Below are positions 1 to 5,791 of a stretch of 5,816 nt of DNA, piece after piece. The translations under genes and the position numbers were made by a program. The notes beneath the pieces were generated by a model. That model was not told the DNA's origin. It did no database searches and saw only the letters and a list, made by a program, of their open reading frames with translations. The stretch's first letter is position 1; each line of letters starts with the position of its first letter. Where the stretch lies: positions 1 through 5,816 of the forward strand of contig MERZ01000356.1 of the NCBI GenBank assembly GCA_001770785.1. Reading direction: 5' to 3'. The DNA comes from Burkholderiales bacterium RIFCSPHIGHO2_12_FULL_61_11. GTDB taxonomy: Bacteria; Pseudomonadota; Gammaproteobacteria; Burkholderiales; Burkholderiaceae_C.

Positions 1-147
1 CCGGTTTTCGTAGCTGGACAGCGCCATCACGCGCCCATCGCCAATCAGGCCCACGCTGGCCAGCGCATCGAGCACCACGTCGGGGGTCAGGCCCTCGTAA
101 ACGTGGACAGCGCTGCGTGCCGGAACGGCCCTGTTATTTTCGGTCAT
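1..147 (-). CDS. srkA: Stress response kinase A (SrkA/RdoA/YihE-like), amino-terminal part only
   Basis: On the minus strand an ATG at 147-145 opens a frame that stays open for 49 codons to the window edge, so only the amino terminus is present. The visible protein contains YEGLTPDVVLDAL and, at residues 44-49, SSYENR. These match the start of the E. coli SrkA (YihE/RdoA) family, where a 'hPDxhhDAL' segment is followed by 'LNSYENRVYQ' at the beginning of the kinase-like fold. SrkA is a cytosolic Ser/Thr protein kinase of the aminoglycoside-phosphotransferase/choline-kinase fold, linked in E. coli to the Cpx envelope-stress response. The catalytic region lies outside the window, so activity cannot be judged. 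Its start is upstream of, and divergent from, the methyltransferase gene at 321, leaving a 173-base spacer. I see no strong Shine-Dalgarno sequence, only CAGG a few bases before the ATG. The assignment is by recognised similarity and is fairly secure despite the short piece. Confidence 0.8.
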   Translation of the reverse strand, partial: MTENNRAVPARSAVHVYEGLTPDVVLDALASVGLIGDGRVMALSSYENR

Positions 148-320
148 GCCTGATTGTCGTAGCACTCGGATCGGGCTTCAAGTGGCTGGCAAGACGGGGA
201 CAAAAAAAGCCCGACGGTTTGAGACCGACAGACTCGCTTATGGACCGGGTGCGACCGGCTGGCGGGCAAGCTCAGGCTGTTTCGCGGCAGCGCGGGGGAT
301 TCCCACTAAACTGGAGGGCC
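148..320. other. Divergent intergenic spacer between srkA-like gene and methyltransferase gene
   Basis: This spacer must hold the promoters for both divergent genes, but I see no clear sigma-70 pair for either. The best minus-strand candidate is TTGAAG, 17 bases, then GACAAT (the -10 falls at 158-153). It lies so close to the srkA ATG that the transcript would be nearly leaderless, so I hold it weakly. An A7 run lies at 202-208. A longer start for the methyltransferase at 117 would run across this spacer and into the antisense of srkA, and the encoded extension does not look like a conserved protein. I therefore treat the spacer as non-coding. Confidence 0.5.
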
Positions 321-1253
321 ATGCAAAACCACAGCACGCCACGCGCCAGCAAACCCTCCCGCAAAACGCCAGGCCAGACATCGACAACGCCACAGGTCAT
401 CGAGGAGCTTAGGCCGGGTCAGTCCATCGAGCTGCTCAAGGAATTGCACATCCTTACGCGCGAGGGCAAGCTCAACCAGGACACCCGGCGCAAGCTCAAG
501 CAGGTCTATCACCTCTACCAGTTCATCGCGCCGCTGCTTGAGGAAGCCTCTGCGGGTGACCAAGCCTTCAAGCTGGCCGACCATGGTGCCGGCAAGTCCT
601 ACCTGGGCTTCATTCTTTACGACCTGTTTTTCAATGTGGCGCATCACGGTGAGAAGAAAAACGGGCATATCTACGGCATTGAAACCCGCACCGAACTGGT
701 CGAAAAATCGCGTGCGCTGGCTGCGCGGCTGGGCTTTGCGCGCATGTCATTCTTGAATCTCTCGGTGCAGCAGGCTACGCTGTCGGCAGAGCTGCCGCCG
801 AGCGTGGACATCGTGACCGCCCTTCACGCCTGCGACACCGCCACCGATGACGCGATTGCCTTCGGGCTGGCCAAGCACGCGCGTCACATGGTGCTGGTGC
901 CCTGCTGCCAGGCCGAAGTGGCTGGGGTCCTGAAAAGAAACAAGGTCTTTGCCATGGCCAAAACCCCGCTGGCCGAGCTCTGGCGGCATCCGCTGCACGC
1001 GCGCGAGTTTGGCAGCCAGATCACCAACGTGCTGCGCTGCCTGCAGCTGGAGGCCAGCGGCTACCAGGTCACTGTGACCGAGCTGGTGGGCTGGGAACAT
1101 TCGATGAAAAACGAGCTCATTCTGGCCAGTCGCCCGGCAACGCCCAACCCGGCCAAAACCCGCGCTGCGCAAGAGCGCCTGCAGCAGGTGCTGGATGAGC
1201 TGGGCCTGGGCGAATTGACTGCGCGGTTTGCGGTGGTGGCTGGGCTGCCTTAA
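321..1253 (+). CDS. Class I SAM-dependent methyltransferase (Methyltransf_32/GSTCD/TRM13-like)
   Basis: The protein has 310 residues from the ATG at 321, chosen because GGAGGG lies at 313-318, very close upstream, and because a longer start at 117 would be antisense to srkA. A basic, Ser/Thr-rich amino-terminal tail (about residues 1-30) is followed by a helical region (35-85) and then a Rossmann methyltransferase domain. Motif I is ADHGAGKSYLGF, with D87, G89 and G91. The acidic end of beta-2 is IYGIE, with E121 expected to bind the SAM ribose. Residues 167-175 read ALHACDTAT, and PCCQ follows at 194-197. The H-A/L-C-D/G-x-A-T-D and PCC(H/Q) pair is typical of the Methyltransf_32 group and resembles TRM13 and GSTCD, which suggests an RNA substrate. 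The substrate is not known from the sequence. The gene appears intact and stands apart from the R-M locus, with 128 bases before hsdR. It is more likely a host housekeeping gene than an R-M methylase, since it lacks the (D/N)PP(Y/F) motif of adenine DNA methylases. Confidence 0.8.
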   Translation: MQNHSTPRASKPSRKTPGQTSTTPQVIEELRPGQSIELLKELHILTREGKLNQDTRRKLKQVYHLYQFIAPLLEEASAGDQAFKLADHGAGKSYLGFILYDLFFNVAHHGEKKNGHIYGIETRTELVEKSRALAARLGFARMSFLNLSVQQATLSAELPPSVDIVTALHACDTATDDAIAFGLAKHARHMVLVPCCQAEVAGVLKRNKVFAMAKTPLAELWRHPLHAREFGSQITNVLRCLQLEASGYQVTVTELVGWEHSMKNELILASRPATPNPAKTRAAQERLQQVLDELGLGELTARFAVVAGLP

Positions 1254-1381
1254 GTGGCCTGGCGGCTGCTCCGTGTTTTTTGCATGCGGCTGACGAAGGC
1301 ACGCAGGAGGTAGATTGCAAAACGGGGTGAAACACCGATTAAGCTTCACCTGCTCTCCAATCCCAATCCCCACCGTCGTCC
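1254..1381 (+). promoter_or_regulatory. Leader region upstream of hsdR, with inverted repeat and stranded AGGAGG
   Basis: This 128-base gap should carry the hsdR promoter. A weak candidate is TTGCAA at 1315-1320 with an AT-rich GATTAAG around 1337-1343, where the spacing is right but the -10 match is poor. GGTGAA (1326-1331) and TTCACC (1345-1350) form a 6-bp inverted repeat with a 13-base loop. A competing small hairpin, GGTG-AAA-CACC, lies at 1326-1336. A perfect Shine-Dalgarno-like AGGAGG sits at 1305-1310, more than 70 bases before the hsdR ATG, where it serves no obvious start in the hsdR frame. A T6 run at 1276-1281 follows the methyltransferase stop, but I cannot build a convincing terminator stem before it. 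Confidence 0.3.
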
Positions 1382-1828
1382 ATGCCCAAAGAAGCCCAAG
1401 CCCGCATCAAGATCAACAAGCTGCTCGAAGCCGCTGGCTGGCGCTTTTTTAACTCCTCCGAAGGCAACGCCAACATTGCGCTGGAGCCCCACGTCAAGCT
1501 TACGCAGGCGCAGGTCGATGCGATGGGTAACGACTTTGAGACCACCAGCAAGGGCTTTATCGACTTTCTGTTGCTCGATGAAAATGGCTTTCCCCTGCTG
1601 GTGCTGGAGGCCAAGGCGGAAGACAAAAATCCGCTGATTGGCAAAGAGCAGGCCCGTAAATACGGTCAAGTCGCAAAACTGCCGCTTCGTCATTTTGTCC
1701 AACGGCAATTTGCATTACCTGTGGGACTTGGGCCAAGGCAATCCGCACCTCATCACGCGCTTTCCCGCACCAGATTCCATCAAGGGCTATGCCCGCTTTC
1801 AGCCAGACCCGGCGCGGCTGGTGGCTGA
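1382..1828 (+). pseudogene. hsdR: Type I restriction enzyme R subunit (HsdR), segment 1: nuclease domain, frameshifted
   Basis: This is the first of three segments of a broken hsdR gene spanning 1382-3799. From the ATG at 1382 the protein shows the type I HsdR amino-terminal nuclease domain: NSSEGNANIALEPHVKL, then KGFIDFLLL and LLVLEAKAED. The PD-(D/E)xK catalytic set is visible as D61, E76 and K78. Native similarity ends at Tyr94 (codon 1661-1663), because 1664-1667 carries four bases where three are expected. The frame then runs through about 54 unrelated residues to a stop at 1826-1828, while the native protein continues one frame over from AAG at 1668. In an intact system this domain cuts DNA after ATP-driven translocation. 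No Shine-Dalgarno sequence is seen near the ATG, and the hsdR frame is closed by a TAA at 1340-1342, so ATG 1382 is the natural start. A sequencing error could mimic this single-base lesion. Confidence 0.85.
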
Positions 1829-2066
1829 AGATGTGCCGCTGGACTACATCGCACGCACGCAAATGCCCGCGTATGACCATGAGGCGGGCTGGAAGAACCC
1901 CGATGAGCAGCCGGGGTTCACCCAGAAAAACCGACTGCGCTTTATGCGCGTGTACCAGCAGCGCGCGGCCCAGGCCATTCAATTGGCGGTCAAGGAAGGC
2001 AAAACCCGCTTCCTGCTTGAGATGGCCACCGGCACCGGAATACGCGCAAGGCCGAGATCGTGGTGA
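1668..2066 (+). pseudogene. hsdR: HsdR segment 2: linker and start of helicase domain, ends in broken Walker A
   Basis: In the frame that begins at 1668 the HsdR sequence resumes with KSQNCRFVILSNG, then HYLWDLGQGNP, the usual continuation of the nuclease domain. It proceeds through the linker before the helicase (IARTQMPAYDHEAGWKN, then FTQKNRLRFMRVYQQRAAQA). The segment reaches the Walker A (motif I) region at 2022-2039, which reads MATGTG. The invariant next residues, Lys-Thr, are absent: the DNA passes directly into codons that, in another frame, belong about 60 residues further along the family. The segment closes out of frame at a TGA at 2064-2066. The loss of the Walker A lysine means ATP could not be bound normally even if the frame were repaired. 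Roughly 180-200 bases seem to be missing, judged from the usual spacing between motif I and the TVQSL segment. No independent start is evident, so this segment is unlikely to be expressed alone. Confidence 0.8.
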
Positions 2067-3799
2067 CCACTGTGCAATCGCTGCTGTTCAACAACAAATA
2101 CCAGCAACTGTTTTCTCCCACGGACTTTGATCTGGTCATTTCCGACGAAGCACACCGCTCCATTGGCGGCAACGCCCGTGCCGTGTTTGAGTATTTTGTC
2201 GGCTACAAGCTGGGTCTCACGGCCACGCCCAAGGACTATCTCAAGAAGTTTGATGCCGCCAAGCCTTCTACCCGCGACCCGCGCGAGCAGGAGCGCCGAC
2301 TGCTGCTGGACACCTACCGCACCTTTGGCTGCGAAACCGGCGAGCCCACTTTCCGCTATTCCTTGCTGGACGGCGTGCGCGAAGGTTTCCTGATCAACCC
2401 GCTGGTGGTTGATGCCCGCACCGAGGTCGCCACCCAGCTGCTGTCCGATATTGGCTACGCCGCCGTGGTCATCAGCGACGCGCCCGAGGGTGAAAAAACC
2501 AGCGAGCAGCACTTCAGGCAGCGCAGTTTTGAGAAGAAGTTTTTCTCCAAACCCACCAACATCCTGTTTTGCGAAACACTGCTGGCCCACGGCCTGCGCG
2601 ACACCATCAGCGGCGAGTTTGGCAAAACCCTGGTGTTTGCCGTCAGCCAAAACCACGCCGCCGCGCTCACGCAAATCCTGAATGACCTGGCCGACAAGCA
2701 GTACCCCGGCCGCTACCAGTCCGACTTTGCCGTGCAGGTCACCTCGCTCATCCCCGGCGCCCAGCAGTTCACTATCAACTTCACCAACAACAAGCTGCGG
2801 GGCTCGGCCAACGCCTTGCCCGCCTACAAAACCAGCAAGGCACGCGTGTGCGTGACCGTGGGCATGATGACCACTGGCTACGACTGCCCCGATTTGTTGA
2901 ACCTGGCCCTGATGCGCCCGGTGTTCTCCCCATCAGACTTTGTGCAGATCAAGGGCCGCGGCACCCGCAAACACGACTTTCGCGAGCAGTTGCAGGACGA
3001 CGCCCTCAAGTCCCAAGTCACCACGCCGCACAAGACGGCCTACAAGCTGTTCGATTTTTTTGCCAGCTGCGAATATTTCGAGGAAAAGTTCAACTACGAC
3101 GAAGTGCTCAAGCTGCCTCGCCCCGGTGCGCAAGCTGGCAACGGTGCAGGCGAAGGCAATGAGGCCGGAATCGGCCAGGACGGCGATCCGGACAATGGCG
3201 CCTACCAGCACACCGCCCCCGACGCCATCGCCAGCCAGGTCGAGCAGCAAATCGGCTTTCAGGGCATGAAGGTGGATCGCATGTTTTTCGAGAAGTTTGA
3301 GGACAAGGTGAAAGCCGACCCCGTCATCACCCAGCAGGTCGGCAACGGCCAATGGGACCAGGCCATTGACTACGTCACCACCGAGCTGTTTGACAAACCC
3401 AGTGAATACTTCAACCTCGACAAGCTGCGCCGTGCCGCTGGCGTGGACCGCCGCTTGGGCCTGCGCGAGATTCTGGAAAAGGCCTTTGGCCTGATCCCCG
3501 GTTTCAAGAGCAAAAACGACTTGCTGGAAGAAGAGTTTGATAAATTCCTGCTCGACCAGCAAAGCGCCACCGGCTTCAGCGCCGACTCGGCCGCCACCGC
3601 CATCGTGGCTATGAAGTACTACCTCAAAGCCTACGCCACCGACCACAAGCTGCGCGACATCATCGAGACCAAACGCCTGACCGACCTCAACGTGTACCCC
3701 GCCTTTGGCATGAGCGACTTCAAGGCCGTCCCCCCGGCCTGGCGCACCCTCATCCCCGAGTACGTCAAAGACTACGTGCCGCTGAATCAGTTTATGTAG
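2060..3799 (+). pseudogene. hsdR: HsdR segment 3: helicase motor and EcoEI-type C-terminal domain
   Basis: The largest open segment (579 residues if read from the GTG at 2060) is the bulk of the HsdR motor. Native similarity begins slightly earlier, at about 2039-2042 (NTRKAEIVVTTVQSLLF). Motif II, DEAH, is at 2144-2155. Motif III, LTATP, is at 2216-2230. Motif V is in VGMMTTGYDCPDLLN, and motif VI, QIKGRGTR, is at 2945-2968. A Gly/Asp/Asn-rich linker (about 3123-3210) leads to a helical carboxy-terminal domain of the EcoEI HsdR type, ending PLNQFM. Without motif I and the nuclease domain this product cannot restrict DNA. The frame is otherwise clean over more than 1.7 kb, which suggests recent inactivation or an artefact upstream. 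GTG 2060 is only the first available start and lacks a good Shine-Dalgarno sequence, so translation of this piece is doubtful. The stop codon at 3797-3799 lies inside the first repeat unit of the downstream operator. Confidence 0.85.
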
Positions 3800-3854
3800 C
3801 CAAAATGGCTTCATACGTAGCATTAAATGCTACAATCGAAGCACTAAAGGCTAC
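3796..3854 (+). promoter_or_regulatory. Three tandem 21-bp dyad repeats: probable operator of the MNT-HEPN pair
   Basis: Three units begin at 3796, 3817 and 3838, exactly 21 bases apart. Each has the form GTAGC-N7-GCTAC: GTAGCCAAAATGGCTTC, GTAGCATTAAATGCTAC and GAAGCACTAAAGGCTAC. The central unit is a perfect palindrome around one base, and each outer unit departs from the consensus in one half-site base. A 21-bp period is two helical turns, so bound proteins would line up on one face. A TACAAT hexamer (5 of 6 to the sigma-70 -10) is at 3831-3836, between units 2 and 3, but no good -35 is seen. The third unit contains AAAGG (3846-3850), the likely ribosome-binding site for the ATG at 3857. 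Unit 1 also takes part in a stem (3793-3802 with 3806-3815, one mismatch) across the hsdR stop. I infer that the winged-helix protein encoded next binds here and represses its own operon. No binding data are available. Confidence 0.7.
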
Positions 3855-3856
3855 AT

Positions 3857-4459
3857 ATGCTGACCGACATCCTGTTTGGAACTTACCGTAAAAAGGTGCT
3901 CAGCTTGCTGCTGCTCCATCCGGACACCGACTACCACGTCCGCGAGCTTGCCCGGCAAACCCACACGGCGGCTGGCACCTTGCACAAAGAGCTGGCGCGG
4001 CTCGCTAGCGCGGGGCTGTTGTTGCGCAAACAGCAGGGCAACCAGGTGCGCTACCAGGCCAACCAGCAATGCCCGGTTTTTCCGGAGCTTGCAGGCCTGC
4101 TGCGCAAAACAACCGGTGCCGCCGAAATACTCACCACCGCACTGACGCCGCTGCAACCCCCTTTGGCCTTGATATTCGGCTCCGTCGCCAGTGGCACGGA
4201 AACCGCAAGCAGCGACGTCGATGTGTTGGTCATTGCCGACCTCGGGTTTGCTGACGTCGTCAGAGCCACCCACCCCGCGCAAGCTGAGCTGGGCCGCGAA
4301 ATCAACCCTGTGGTGTACAGCGCACAAGAATTCAAGCGCCGCGTGCAAATGCAAGACGCTTTCGTTCAAGATTTACTGACCAAACCCAAGATTTTTTTGA
4401 TAGGAACCGAACATGACCTTAGCCAACTTGCTGGCGATTCAGCGACTGCAGGCGTTTAG
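3857..4459 (+). CDS. Winged-helix/minimal nucleotidyltransferase fusion (MNT antitoxin-like, autoregulator)
   Basis: The 200-residue protein has two parts. Residues 1-70 form a winged helix-turn-helix: YHVRELARQTHTAAGTLHKE and the helix after it (about 26-52), then a wing, LLLRKQQGNQVRYQAN. Residues about 95-190 form a polymerase-beta-type nucleotidyltransferase. Its metal-binding signature is FGSVASGTETASSDVDVLV, with G108, S109, D120 and D122. The third acidic residue is not obvious; the segment REINPVVYS aligns with the usual later strand. Proteins of this type (COG1708-like) pair with HEPN proteins. In the HepT/MntA type VII toxin-antitoxin systems the nucleotidyltransferase adds AMP to the HEPN toxin and neutralises it. 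The start at 3857 is supported by AAAGG six bases upstream. The gene begins 57 bases after hsdR and its last 47 bases overlap the next gene. A T7 run at 4392-4398 lies near its end. Function as antitoxin is inferred from domains and context; a purely regulatory role is possible. Confidence 0.8.
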   Translation: MLTDILFGTYRKKVLSLLLLHPDTDYHVRELARQTHTAAGTLHKELARLASAGLLLRKQQGNQVRYQANQQCPVFPELAGLLRKTTGAAEILTTALTPLQPPLALIFGSVASGTETASSDVDVLVIADLGFADVVRATHPAQAELGREINPVVYSAQEFKRRVQMQDAFVQDLLTKPKIFLIGTEHDLSQLAGDSATAGV

Positions 4460-4871
4460 CGCCACGCCGCAAGGCGTACAGCGATTACTTCAGGCGGCCA
4501 TGCGCAACCTGACTGATGCAAAGTTGGCGCAGCTCAGCGCCGAAAACCGTTTTGACGCGGCCTACAAATGCATCATGCAATGCGCCATGTTGGGGTTGTG
4601 GGCGCAGGGTTATCGGACCTCTACCAGCCAGCCCGGCCACCACCAGACTGCGTTGCAAGCACTACCGCTCACCATGGGTTTGCCCAATGAAGTGATCATC
4701 GTGCTCGATGCGCTGCGCAAACAGCGCAACCTGAACGACTATGAGGGCGACCCCGTCAGTGACGCCGTGGTCACCGAAAGCATCACTCAAGCCGACGCGC
4801 TGCTGGCCCACACGCGCCAATGGCTGCAAACCCAATTCCCCGACCTGTTGGTCAAACCCAAGAAGCCCTGA
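4413..4871 (+). CDS. HEPN-domain protein, partner of the nucleotidyltransferase (possible toxin)
   Basis: This 152-residue, mostly helical protein resembles the small HEPN proteins that follow nucleotidyltransferase genes. After a variable start, LSAENRFDAAYKCIMQCAM and the helix after it (about 43-70) look like the first conserved HEPN helices. GHHQTALQALPLTMGLP then leads to RKQRNLNDYEGD at 102-113, the position of the HEPN R-x(4-6)-H signature. R102 and R105 are present, but the usual histidine is replaced (N108 or D109, depending on alignment), followed by Y110. HEPN domains with the histidine are usually RNases; without it, activity is uncertain and the protein may be a partner or substrate of the nucleotidyltransferase. 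The ATG at 4413 has AGGA at 4402-4405 and lies inside the preceding gene, which favours translational coupling. The stop is seven bases before hsdM. The HEPN assignment rests on pattern recognition; confidence is good for the family and low for toxicity. Confidence 0.7.
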   Translation: MTLANLLAIQRLQAFSATPQGVQRLLQAAMRNLTDAKLAQLSAENRFDAAYKCIMQCAMLGLWAQGYRTSTSQPGHHQTALQALPLTMGLPNEVIIVLDALRKQRNLNDYEGDPVSDAVVTESITQADALLAHTRQWLQTQFPDLLVKPKKP

Positions 4872-4878
4872 ACCCCCT

Positions 4879-5694
4879 ATGCTTGACGCTGAAACCAAAC
4901 GCCGCATCGACAGCTGCCGCGACATTCTGGTCGGCAAAGTGCCCGACCCCAAAAGCCAGGTAGAGCAGATCACCATTGCGCTCATCTACAAGTTCATGGA
5001 CGACATGGACGCCGAGGCCGAAGAGCTGGGTGGCACGCGCAGCTTCTTTGCCGGCGACTACGCCCGATTTGGCTGGGCGCGGCTCATGGCGCCAGGCCTG
5101 GGCGGCTTTGAAGTGCTGGCGCTGTACAGCGAGGCCATCCAGAAAATGAACGAGAACCCCGGCGTGCCGCCGCTGTTTCGTGACATCTTCAAGAACGCCT
5201 ACCTGCCGTATCGCGACCCCGAAACGCTGAAAAGTTTTCTGAAGAAAATCAACCACTTCACCTACGACCATTCCGAGCGACTGGGCGATGCGTTCGAGTA
5301 TTTGCTGAGCGTGCTCGGCAGCCGGGGCGACGCCGGACAGTTCCGCACGCCGCGCCACATCATCGACTTCATGGTCGAAGTCATGGACCCGAAAAAGAAC
5401 GAAACGATTCTGGACCCGGCGTGCGGCACGGCTGGTTTTTTGATCTCGGCGTGGAAGCACATCCTCAAGGCCAACACGTCCAAGGTTATCAAAAATGATA
5501 GCGGATCGCGCGGGGCGGACGGACGCAGAGCCGGTGATTTGCTCACGCCCGACGAGCCGGCAAGGCTGGCCGCCGGCATCCACGGCTACGACATTTCGCC
5601 CGACACAAAAAACCGTTGCACTTGGGTCGTTGCGCAATTTTCTGATCCCCCTCCCCGACCTAGAAACCCAACGCGCCATCGTCGCCGAGATTGA
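4879..5694 (+). pseudogene. hsdM: Type I modification subunit HsdM, amino-terminal remnant with out-of-frame tail
   Basis: From ATG 4879 the protein matches the type I N6-adenine methyltransferase family. The amino-terminal helical domain (MLDAETKRRIDSCRDILVGK, then VEQITIALIYKFMDDMD) is followed by FTYDHSERLGDAFEYLLSVL and GDAGQFRTPRHIIDFMVEV. The SAM-binding motif I, DPACGTAGFL, starts at D179. GDLLTPDE and GYDISPD follow, and then native similarity stops at about residue 242 (5602-5604). The rest of the catalytic domain, including motif IV NPP(F/Y), is missing. The last 29 or so residues are an out-of-frame reading of an S-type carboxy terminus, Arg/Pro-rich and without similarity that I recognise, ending at TGA 5692-5694. 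The product would have 271 residues, against roughly 500 or more for an intact HsdM. No methylation is expected. The start is seven bases after the HEPN stop, with no strong ribosome-binding site, which suggests coupling to the upstream pair. Confidence 0.85.
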
Positions 5695-5791
5695 AGCCGA
5701 ACAGGCCCTGGTCGCCTCCAACCGCTTGCTTGTCCGCCGCATGGAGGTCAAGGTCAAGGCCGCGATTGACCGGGTCTGGGGTTCGGCATGA
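5606..5791 (+). pseudogene. hsdS: Carboxy-terminal remnant of HsdS or of a fused HsdM-HsdS protein
   Basis: In the frame starting near 5606 the DNA encodes about 60 residues ending at TGA 5789-5791: LGSLRNFLIPLPDLETQRA, then IVAEIEAEQALVASNRLLV, then a basic helix ending RVWGSA. The 'IPLPxLExQ' and 'IVAEIEAEQALV' pattern is the conserved helix that follows a target-recognition domain at the end of type I specificity subunits. The same ending is seen in single-chain M-S fusion proteins of the HsdM type found here. Both target-recognition domains and everything before this point are absent; the sequence joins directly to hsdM at about 5604-5612. It could be the end of a separate hsdS or of the same fused gene, and the missing DNA is needed to tell. 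It overlaps the hsdM remnant in another frame up to 5694 and has no start of its own. Confidence 0.7.

Noticed and set aside
201..240. Possible minus-strand terminator (T7 on the minus strand next to CGGT/ACCG arms)
   Set aside because: The stem is only four base pairs, is not directly next to the T run, and no minus-strand gene ends there.
117..320. Amino-terminal extension of the methyltransferase from an earlier start at 117
   Set aside because: It would lie antisense to the recognised srkA start and across the divergent spacer. ATG 321 has a GGAGGG ribosome-binding site, and the extension resembles no conserved domain.
1254..1285. Rho-independent terminator after the methyltransferase gene
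   Set aside because: There is a T6 run at 1276-1281, but no convincing GC-rich stem could be paired before it.
1315..1452. Small frame from TTG 1315 after a perfect AGGAGG, about 45 codons
   Set aside because: The spacing to the TTG is short, the start is a rare codon, the frame overlaps the hsdR start in another phase, and the translation looks like random Ser/Pro/Arg-rich sequence.
3793..3815. Terminator for hsdR formed by the stem across its stop codon
   Set aside because: The 10-bp arms have one mismatch and no T tract follows. It is better explained as the first unit of the three-part operator.
2933..3823. Long minus-strand open frame opposite hsdR (296 codons)
   Set aside because: It is a mirror of the hsdR coding frame in GC-rich DNA. 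Its low-complexity Val/Gly/Leu-rich translation shows no domain, while the plus strand has clear helicase motifs.
3796..3854. CRISPR-like or iteron-origin repeat array
   Set aside because: There are only three short units with no spacers, no Cas or replication gene is nearby, and the array directly abuts a winged-helix gene start, which favours an operator.
4852..5757. Long minus-strand open frame opposite hsdM (301 codons)
   Set aside because: It is a shadow of hsdM codon bias. The plus strand carries DPACGTAGFL and other methyltransferase motifs.
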